Below, in pieces: positions 6,209 to 10,777 of a stretch of 10,777 nt of DNA. The stretch comes from Candidatus Magasanikbacteria bacterium RIFCSPHIGHO2_02_FULL_47_14 (GTDB taxonomy: Bacteria > Patescibacteriota > Patescibacteriia > Magasanikbacterales > UBA922), in the NCBI GenBank assembly GCA_001784275.1, contig MFQB01000004.1, forward strand, positions 1,752-12,528, in the 5' to 3' direction. The stretch's first letter is position 1. Every line of letters starts with the position of its first letter. A program made the translations under genes and the position numbers. The notes below the pieces were generated by a model. It worked only from the letters and a program-made list of their open reading frames with translations. It was not told where the DNA came from and searched no databases.

Positions 6209-8194
6209 TTACAACAAAACCGCTATAAGCAAAAGCGCCACAATATTCAAGACTTTAATCATCGGGTTAATAGCTGGACCGGCAGTGTCTTTGTACGGGT
6301 CACCGACAGTGTCACCGGTCACGGCTGCCTGGTGCGCAGGGCTCTTCTTTCCACCATGATGTCCGGCTTCAATATATTTCTTGGTGTTGTCCCACGCACC
6401 ACCACCGGTGGTCATGGAAATGGCCACGAAGATACCGGTGACAATTGAACCAACCAACACGCCGCCGAGCGCCTGAATTCCCAAGCCAAATCCAACGACA
6501 ATCGGAACAACGACTGGAATCAACGCCGGAACAATCATCTGTCGGATTGCTGCCTTTGTGACAATGTCCACGGTGCGACCATAATCCGGTTTTTCTGTAC
6601 CCAGCATAATGCCCGGTTTTTGTTTGAACTGCTCACGGACCTCGTCAACAACCGAACCGGCGGCACGACCAACGGCTTGCATACACAGAGCGCCAAAGTA
6701 ATATGGCAACAAACCACCGATTAAAAGTCCGACAAGAACTTTTGGATCGTTAATGGCAAATTGAATGTTCCCCGGAATGCTGTGCGTAAAGTCTGCAAAC
6801 AAGACAAGCGCGGCAAGGCCTGCTGAACCGATTGCATATCCTTTCGTAACGGCTTTGGTGGTGTTTCCAACTGCATCGAGCGGATCAGTGACATTGCGCA
6901 CGTCTTCACCAAGCTCTGCCATTTCTGCAATACCGCCGGCATTGTCAGTAATTGGACCATAGGCATCTATGGCAACGATGATACCTGCGAGCGAGAGCAT
7001 GGCAGTGACAGCAACAGCAATACCGTAAAGTCCTGCCAAACTAAATGAACTTAAAATTGCAGCAACGATAACAAGTACTGGAAGTGCGGTAGACTTCATT
7101 GAAACAGCGAGGCCTGCAATCACATTTGTTCCGTGTCCGGTGGTAGAGGCTTGTGCGATCTGTTTTACCGGGCTGTATTTTGTTGAGGTATAGTATTCAG
7201 TAATAACGACCATGAGCGCAGTCACTACTAAACCGATCAACGCACAAAAATACAACTCGTTCACAGTGTATAAACCATTTTTAGCCATGAACAATTTGGT
7301 GACCGGGTAAAATGCAATGCCGGCCAACACTCCAGAGACTGCCAAACCTTTATACAGTGCGCCCATGATATTTTTCTTCTTTCCAAGTTTGAAAAAGAAG
7401 GTGCCGATGATTGACGTGATAATTGAAGCTGCGCCAAGAACAAGTGGGAACAAAATTGCATTCATTGAGCCTGGGAAGAGAAGCGACCCGAGCACGATAC
7501 TTGCCACCAATGTCACACAGTAAGTCTCAAACAGGTCTGCGGCCATGCCTGCACAATCACCGACGTTATCTCCCACATTGTCAGCAATCACGGCTGGGTT
7601 GCGTGGATCGTCTTCCGGAATTCCTGCCTCAATCTTACCCACCAAGTCTGCACCGACGTCAGCTGCTTTGGTAAAAATGCCACCACCAAGACGAGCAAAA
7701 ATTGAGATGAGTGAGCTTCCAAATGCCAAGCCAATGAGGGCATGGATATCTTTTGTAATAAAATAAAATACAGAAGTGCCGAGAAGCGCCAGACCAACGA
7801 CCATCATTCCGGTCACTGTACTGCCCTGGACCGCAACTTTCAGGGCTTGCGCCAAACCATTGCGGGCAGCTTCTGCGGTTCTCACGTTGGATCTCACAGA
7901 AATGTTCATGCCGATGTAGCCGGTAAGGGCTGAGAGGATAGCGCCGACTAAAAATGCCACTGCTGTAAGCCAACCAAGGGACGGAACAAACCCGATGATC
8001 AAAAACAATACTGCTGCAACAGCTGCGACTGTCTTGTACTGACGATTAAGGTACGCGCGTGCTCCTTCTTGAATGGCACGAGAAATAGCCTGCATGCGCT
8101 CACTTCCTTGTGACATCTGCAAGACGCGACGAATCAAATAGACTCCGTACAGGATCGCCAACACAGCGCTCCCAACAATAAAGTAGTTGGTCAT
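6209..8194 (-). CDS. hppA: Membrane-bound ion-translocating pyrophosphatase (H+-PPase)
   Basis: An integral membrane pump that couples hydrolysis of pyrophosphate to outward ion transport, recovering energy from biosynthetic PPi. The 661-aa length fits the family (about 16 membrane helices; hydrophobic segments recur throughout). PPi/Mg-binding signatures are intact: FTKAADVGADLVGK (174-187), DNVGDNVGDCAGMAAD (205-220), YGPITDNAGGIAEM (412-425) and GDTVGDPYKDTAGP (627-640). The motif GNTTKA has Lys at 447. In this family Lys at that site marks the K+-independent class, whose characterised members pump protons, while Ala marks K+-dependent enzymes. I infer a K+-independent proton pump. It is transcribed from its own promoter, with a leader of about 24 nt lacking a Shine-Dalgarno, and is closed by an intrinsic terminator. 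Read-through from the upstream methyltransferase gene is also possible. Confidence 0.97.
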   Translation of the reverse strand: MTNYFIVGSAVLAILYGVYLIRRVLQMSQGSERMQAISRAIQEGARAYLNRQYKTVAAVAAVLFLIIGFVPSLGWLTAVAFLVGAILSALTGYIGMNISVRSNVRTAEAARNGLAQALKVAVQGSTVTGMMVVGLALLGTSVFYFITKDIHALIGLAFGSSLISIFARLGGGIFTKAADVGADLVGKIEAGIPEDDPRNPAVIADNVGDNVGDCAGMAADLFETYCVTLVASIVLGSLLFPGSMNAILFPLVLGAASIITSIIGTFFFKLGKKKNIMGALYKGLAVSGVLAGIAFYPVTKLFMAKNGLYTVNELYFCALIGLVVTALMVVITEYYTSTKYSPVKQIAQASTTGHGTNVIAGLAVSMKSTALPVLVIVAAILSSFSLAGLYGIAVAVTAMLSLAGIIVAIDAYGPITDNAGGIAEMAELGEDVRNVTDPLDAVGNTTKAVTKGYAIGSAGLAALVLFADFTHSIPGNIQFAINDPKVLVGLLIGGLLPYYFGALCMQAVGRAAGSVVDEVREQFKQKPGIMLGTEKPDYGRTVDIVTKAAIRQMIVPALIPVVVPIVVGFGLGIQALGGVLVGSIVTGIFVAISMTTGGGAWDNTKKYIEAGHHGGKKSPAHQAAVTGDTVGDPYKDTAGPAINPMIKVLNIVALLLIAVLL

Positions 8195-8224
8195 AGTTTC
8201 TGCTTAAGATAAAGATACGACGGC

Positions 8225-8253
8225 ATTATAAGGAAAAAAGGCCAAAATTACAA
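8225..8253 (-). promoter_or_regulatory. Sigma70-like promoter of hppA
   Basis: On the minus strand TTGTAA (8248-8253) is followed by a 17-bp spacer and a consensus TATAAT (8225-8230). It lies in the gap between the methyltransferase stop (8273) and the hppA ATG (8194). Confidence 0.7.
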
Positions 8254-8272
8254 GTCTTTTGTCCCCACTCGA

Positions 8273-9178
8273 CTAATACTTTTTCTTCTTTGCCAAAATA
8301 ATATATCCCTGTGACTCTATCCACCGACCAATCAGATGCATTTCAATGAGCCCATAGAGTTCGGCCACAGCAAGAGAAAACGGTCGGGTTTTTTGTTTAA
8401 AAAAATAAAGCACCTTATTTAACACACGCAACACAGGAAACTTTTCTTGTGCCTGCAATTTTTTGTAAAACTCGTCCGGATGCACCAAAAAACTTGTCCA
8501 AAACAAGCTGTACATTTTTTTAATATCAAATCCTGCACGCGATATCTTATGTCGCAACTCATCTTTTGAGTATAAAGAGATGTGAAATTCGGAATGCGGA
8601 TCGACGTTCAGACCGCTATCAAACAAGTATCTGCGGATATACGCATGTTTACCCAATGCTGATTCAGAAAACATTGCCAACGTTCCGCCGGGTTTTAAAA
8701 CACGTGCGACCTCTGCCAGCCAATCACTCACCTGTTGCACATGACCAAGAACATCAGAGGTATACACTGCGTCAAAATGCGCATCTGGAAATGGAATCGA
8801 CACGCCGTCGAAAAGCTGAAACTCTGCCCACACGCCGTGACGCTGTATTTTTTGTTTTGCAAGATCAACTTGAAGTGCGACAACATCAATGCCAACCACT
8901 TCTGCCTGTTTGCCAAAAATTTTTTTAATATCTACCACGTCGGCTCCCGTCCCACACCCGATATCTAAAATACGGATGTGCTGACCTTGGCGGTGGATAT
9001 GCCGAAGTGTCTTTAGCAAATACCGATACAAAGTAAATTTTTTTGGATAAAAAAGAAGCTTGCCCCAGTCTTTATAGGTAATGGTTTCACCCTGAATTAC
9101 GGGATTATCATCCCAAATCTCTGCGCCGTGTTCTGTGGTGACTCCCCATCCCAAAGAACTCTGGGCCTTGTCTGACAT
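8273..9178 (-). CDS. Class I SAM-dependent methyltransferase
   Basis: A 301-aa protein with a Methyltransf_11-type Rossmann core. Motif I is LDIGCGTGAD (71-80), the acidic residue ending strand 2 is in GID (Asp98), motif IV-like FDAVYTSDVLGHV is at 135-147, and RVLKPGGTL is at 159-167. About 80 residues after the core form a C-terminal domain with aromatic and basic residues, ending in KKKKY. The substrate is unknown; the layout resembles small-molecule, quinone or lipid methyltransferases, but no motif decides this. The frame also has an ATG at 9196 (six extra residues). I prefer the ATG at 9178 because an extended -10 (TGCTACAAT) lies between the two, which would make the mRNA almost leaderless. 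The gene diverges from truB. No terminator is visible before the hppA promoter. Confidence 0.88.
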   Translation of the reverse strand: MSDKAQSSLGWGVTTEHGAEIWDDNPVIQGETITYKDWGKLLFYPKKFTLYRYLLKTLRHIHRQGQHIRILDIGCGTGADVVDIKKIFGKQAEVVGIDVVALQVDLAKQKIQRHGVWAEFQLFDGVSIPFPDAHFDAVYTSDVLGHVQQVSDWLAEVARVLKPGGTLAMFSESALGKHAYIRRYLFDSGLNVDPHSEFHISLYSKDELRHKISRAGFDIKKMYSLFWTSFLVHPDEFYKKLQAQEKFPVLRVLNKVLYFFKQKTRPFSLAVAELYGLIEMHLIGRWIESQGYIILAKKKKY

Positions 9179-9196
9179 ATGAAGACATTGTAGCAT
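9168..9196 (+). promoter_or_regulatory. Probable truB promoter
   Basis: TTGTCT (9168-9173), a 17-bp spacer and TAGCAT (9191-9196), each matching 4 of 6 consensus bases. The predicted start near 9203 gives a leader of about 14 nt, similar to infB and gdh. It overlaps the opposing methyltransferase promoter. Confidence 0.45.
9187..9195 (-). promoter_or_regulatory. Extended -10 promoter of the methyltransferase gene
   Basis: The minus strand reads TGCTACAAT, an extended -10 element. No good -35 is seen at 16-18 bp. Transcription would start around 9180, at or within a few bases of the ATG at 9178, implying a nearly leaderless mRNA. Confidence 0.4.
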
Positions 9197-9216
9197 TTAG
9201 AGGCAAACTAAGAAAT

Positions 9217-9888
9217 ATGATACACGGATTCCTTCTTATAGATAAACCCAAAGACTGGACCAGCCATGATGTGGTTGGGTATTTGCGAAAAATTACCGGT
9301 GAAAAAAGAATCGGTCATGCAGGGACGTTGGACCCGTTTGCGACCGGGCTGCTTATTGTTGGGGTAGGCCGAGAGGCGACGAAGCGGCTGGATGAATTTA
9401 AGCGGCTTGCAAAAACGTATCTTGCAACAATCCGACTCGGTGCTGTGAGCGACACTGACGATAAAACCGGAATTATCACTCAGTGTTTGAAGCCTGCCGG
9501 TGATATTTCGCTAAACAAAGTTACCGAGACAGTCAAAAAATTTGTTGGCAAGCAAAAACAAATACCCTCTATGTACTCTGCAAAAAAAGTCAAGGGGAAA
9601 AAACTCTACGAGCTGGCGCGAAAAGGAATAGAGATCGAACGCACACCGGTTGATATTGAAATTTTTGATATCACAATAGAACAATTTGACTTTCCGCTTT
9701 TGACACTTACTGTCAGTTGTTCATGTGGGACATATATTCGCACGCTGGCACATGATATTGGAGAAGCTTTGGGTGTGGGTGCGTACTGTGAAGAGCTGCA
9801 GAGAACAAGAATTGGCACATTTGATGTCAGGAATGCGTCTTCTTTAAAAACTTCACCTCAAGGCGAACTCATTCTTTTTTCTCTTTAA
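9217..9888 (+). CDS. truB: tRNA pseudouridine(55) synthase, short form
   Basis: Converts U55 in the T-loop of tRNAs to pseudouridine. The catalytic motif GHAGTLDPFATGLL is at 33-46, with the nucleophile Asp39. Further TruB motifs are KTYLA (66-70), the substrate-loop region PSMYSAKKVKGKKLYELARKG (117-137) and SCGTYIRTLAHDIG (169-182). The protein is 223 aa, against 314 in E. coli. It ends soon after the catalytic fold, so the C-terminal PUA-like domain is missing; the frame stops cleanly with TAA and the sequence downstream is unrelated, so this is not a frameshift. Upstream of the ATG there is only a weak AGAGG. No plus-strand terminator is visible: the hairpin at 9912-9935 has its T-run only in the opposite direction. 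Confidence 0.96.
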   Translation: MIHGFLLIDKPKDWTSHDVVGYLRKITGEKRIGHAGTLDPFATGLLIVGVGREATKRLDEFKRLAKTYLATIRLGAVSDTDDKTGIITQCLKPAGDISLNKVTETVKKFVGKQKQIPSMYSAKKVKGKKLYELARKGIEIERTPVDIEIFDITIEQFDFPLLTLTVSCSCGTYIRTLAHDIGEALGVGAYCEELQRTRIGTFDVRNASSLKTSPQGELILFSL

Positions 9889-9895
9889 ATTAAAA

Positions 9896-9935
9896 GCGAA
9901 AAAAGAGTAAGGCGGAGGAAGTTTCTCTCCTCCGC
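9896..9935 (-). terminator. Intrinsic terminator of the GC-rich minus-strand locus
   Basis: GCGGAGGA (9912-9919) and TCCTCCGC (9928-9935) form a perfect 8-bp stem. On the minus strand it is followed by CTTACTCTTTTTTCG. On the plus strand there is no T-run, so it terminates the locus coming from the uvrC side, not truB. Confidence 0.8.
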
Positions 9936-9945
9936 TCTCGCGTCG

Positions 9946-10194
9946 TCACGGTGCGAGCCGAACGACCGAGCAGATGTCAAGGTAGATGATGCGACACCAC
10001 CGCCGCAACCGAATCCGCAGCACCTTCGCCCACCAGCCAGCTCGCTGCCGAAGCGTCCGCCGCGGCGCACCAGCTGCCATGATCGCGAGAACCCGACGTG
10101 CGACCGGTCCACCTTCTGCGAGCCAGCAGGCTGTCCTGAATTGTTCCTCCTCTGACGGACCGAGACGAGTCGGCGAGAATTGGTGTCTCCGCAT
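9946..10194 (-). CDS. Doubtful 82-aa ORF inside the candidate RNA
   Basis: An ATG at 10194 is preceded by AGGAGAGG at good spacing, and the frame ends in TGA at 9946, just before the terminator. The translation (MRRHQFSPTRLGPSEEEQF...) is Arg/Trp-rich and not recognised. Against coding: about 27 of 82 codons end in A or T, so third positions are no richer in GC than the stretch as a whole, unlike the clearly coding gene at 2-496. All three minus frames are largely open, as expected at such GC. The AUG region is buried in the long-range helix. It may be a decoy, or a small protein whose start is controlled by the RNA fold. Confidence 0.25.
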   Translation of the reverse strand: MRRHQFSPTRLGPSEEEQFRTACWLAEGGPVARRVLAIMAAGAPRRTLRQRAGWWAKVLRIRLRRWCRIIYLDICSVVRLAP

Positions 10195-10211
10195 CTTCTA
10201 CCTCTCCTCTG

Positions 10212-10263
10212 GTTGTGACCCAAATGTATATCGAAAAAATTCAACATGCACTCAGGTCACAAC
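10212..10263 (-). repeat. Inverted repeat forming a 15-bp RNA hairpin
   Basis: GTTGTGACC (10212-10220) and GGTCACAAC (10255-10263) are exact inverted repeats. In the minus-strand RNA the stem continues inward by six more pairs (U-G, G-U, A-U, G-U, U-A, G-C), closing a 22-nt AU-rich loop (10227-10248). On the plus strand three of those positions would be C-A or A-C mismatches, so the structure is specific to minus-strand RNA. It lies about 14 nt from the predicted transcription start. Confidence 0.7.
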
Positions 10264-10283
10264 ACTTTGTGAAAGAACCTGGC

Positions 10284-10312
10284 ACCATACTATAAAAAAG
10301 GAAAAAAGTCAA
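10284..10312 (-). promoter_or_regulatory. Promoter of the candidate structured RNA
   Basis: On the minus strand TTGACT (10307-10312) is followed after 17 bp by TATGGT (10284-10289; 4 of 6 matches). The spacer is rich in T tracts. The predicted start is near 10277. The -35 box contains the TGA stop of uvrC (10309-10311). Confidence 0.55.
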
Positions 10313-10777
10313 TGCCCGGAGTTGTGAATGTGACGGGTCGTGCGCTGATACGAAATTGCGAACCGGTGTGCCTCGTCACGAACTTGTACTAATAACACCC
10401 GATGAGTAGAGATCCAACGCAGCAGTTCGTTACGGTCAAACCCCGAGGACTCAACCCCCTCGTCCAAAACAATAACATCATTTCTCTTGCGTTCCGGACC
10501 TTTAGCGATGCCGATCACTGCTGTTTTTATCTGACGATCCCTGAGTACTTTTATTACTCGGTTAATCTGTGGACGTCCACCGTCAATAAGAAATAAATTC
10601 GGGTGCTGCCACTCTGAATGACTCAGTCGTCGTGTGATTACTTCATCCAGTGCGTCGACGTCACTTTGCCCTTGCAAACTTCGTATTTTAAACTTTCGAT
10701 AATCTGACTTTATTGGGCCGGATTCGTTAAAAACAACCATGCTCCCCACCACGCCGGTTGCCCCGAGATGAGAAATA
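10309..10777 (-). CDS. uvrC: Excinuclease ABC subunit C, C-terminal part (5' end outside window)
   Basis: The last 156 codons of UvrC, the dual-incision nuclease of nucleotide excision repair acting with UvrA and UvrB. The frame enters from the right edge as ISHLGATGVVGSMVVF, matching the start of the C-terminal RNase H-like endonuclease domain (family: DISH..G...V.SMVVF). Then come YRKFKI, LFLIDGGRPQINRV (catalytic Asp), GIAKGPERKRNDVI and RDEAHRFAISYQR (catalytic His). The protein ends with TGA only about a dozen residues after RFAISY, where other UvrCs continue into a helix-hairpin-helix DNA-binding domain; that domain is absent, and the next sequence is a promoter, not a shifted frame. 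The 5' portion (GIY-YIG and UVR domains) lies beyond the window, so its integrity cannot be judged. An internal GTG at 10752 is not the start. Confidence 0.93.
   Translation of the reverse strand, partial: ISHLGATGVVGSMVVFNESGPIKSDYRKFKIRSLQGQSDVDALDEVITRRLSHSEWQHPNLFLIDGGRPQINRVIKVLRDRQIKTAVIGIAKGPERKRNDVIVLDEGVESSGFDRNELLRWISTHRVLLVQVRDEAHRFAISYQRTTRHIHNSGH

Larger units (their letters stand above)
9900..10277 (-). ncRNA. Candidate structured RNA of about 375 nt, family not recognised
   Basis: A GC-rich unit with its own promoter (10284-10312) and terminator. The minus-strand RNA shows these pairings. (1) A 5' hairpin, 10249-10263 with 10212-10226: 15 bp including 3 G-U pairs. (2) A long-range helix: GGUAGA (10202-10197) with UCUACC (9986-9981), GAUGCG (10195-10190) with CGCAUC (9993-9988), ACACCA (10186-10181) with UGGUGU (9999-9994), and CGCCG (10175-10171) with CGGCG (10005-10001), 23 bp in all with small interruptions. 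(3) Inside it, CAGCC (10133-10129) with GGCUG (10038-10034) and GCUCGC (10123-10118) with GCGAGC (10045-10040). (4) A 3' hairpin, CUCGGUCGU (9970-9962) with ACGAC-G-CGAG (9946-9937), plus an inner CGG/CCG. I looked for RNase P, tmRNA and SRP RNA hallmarks and found none. The ends are inferred from promoter and terminator. Confidence 0.5.

Noticed and set aside
9179..9196. Upstream ATG of the methyltransferase
   Set aside because: A good extended -10 lies between it and the ATG at 9178, so the mRNA probably starts after it. Not fully excluded.
9912..9935. truB terminator on the plus strand
   Set aside because: The hairpin is followed by TCTCGCG on that strand, with no T-run; the T-run is only on the minus strand.
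9885..10247. 120-codon minus-strand ORF and a 113-codon plus-strand ORF (9986-10327) in the right GC-rich island
   Set aside because: Long frames are expected by chance at about 70% GC. Neither has a ribosome site, recognisable composition or third-position bias, and the plus-strand one runs into the uvrC end.
9900..10277. RNase P RNA or tmRNA
   Set aside because: Conserved RNase P segments (GAGGAAAGUCC, ACAGAA type) and the tmRNA T-arm and 3' CCA end are not present. A covariance-model search would be decisive.
1..10777. CRISPR arrays, tRNA or rRNA genes, insertion sequences
   Set aside because: No regularly spaced repeats, no T-arm consensus or rRNA motifs, and no transposase frame or terminal inverted repeats were seen.

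Overview
The window looks like a piece of a small, streamlined bacterial chromosome, most likely a Candidate Phyla Radiation (Patescibacteria / Parcubacteria-type) lineage. This is inferred from a compact IF-2 (675 aa), a TruB reduced to its catalytic domain, a UvrC that stops before the usual C-terminal HhH tail, and housekeeping genes that start without Shine-Dalgarno sequences behind very short leaders. TGA is used as a stop (uvrC and the DUF4349 gene), so this is not a TGA-recoded lineage. I could not test the placement by phylogeny.

Layout. At the left edge is the 3' part of a very GC-rich plus-strand gene of unknown function (2-496). It is followed by a GC-rich hairpin and a bidirectional terminator. 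A long minus-strand block runs, in transcription order, from a SAM methyltransferase (8273-9178) through hppA proton pyrophosphatase (6209-8194), infB (4033-6060), thioredoxin (3697-4023), a DUF4349 membrane protein (2717-3643), glutamate dehydrogenase (1416-2669) and an inositol-monophosphatase-family protein (599-1429). Clear intrinsic terminators follow hppA and thioredoxin. Good sigma70-like promoters (17-bp spacers) precede infB, hppA and gdh. Thus infB-trx and gdh-IMPase appear to be two-gene units. truB (9217-9888, plus) diverges from the methyltransferase across overlapping promoters. The 3' end of uvrC occupies the right edge on the minus strand.

The most interesting part is 9896-10312, a GC-rich island (about 73% GC in 10021-10080, against about 40% in 6721-6780) between truB and uvrC. 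On the minus strand it has its own promoter and an intrinsic terminator. Between them is strong RNA structure: a 15-bp hairpin that is fully paired only on the minus strand, an interrupted long-range helix of 23 bp whose arms lie about 165-220 nt apart, an internal 11-bp helix and a 3' hairpin. No reading frame shows a convincing coding signal. I read it as a probable undescribed structured RNA of about 375 nt. The alternative is an 82-codon ORF with a Shine-Dalgarno and AUG beside or inside the long-range helix.

The GC-rich gene at the left edge is different: 155 of its 164 visible codons end in G or C, so it is clearly coding, but with codon use foreign to its neighbours. The other genes cover translation (infB, truB), redox and amino-acid metabolism (trx, gdh), membrane energetics (hppA) and DNA repair (uvrC).
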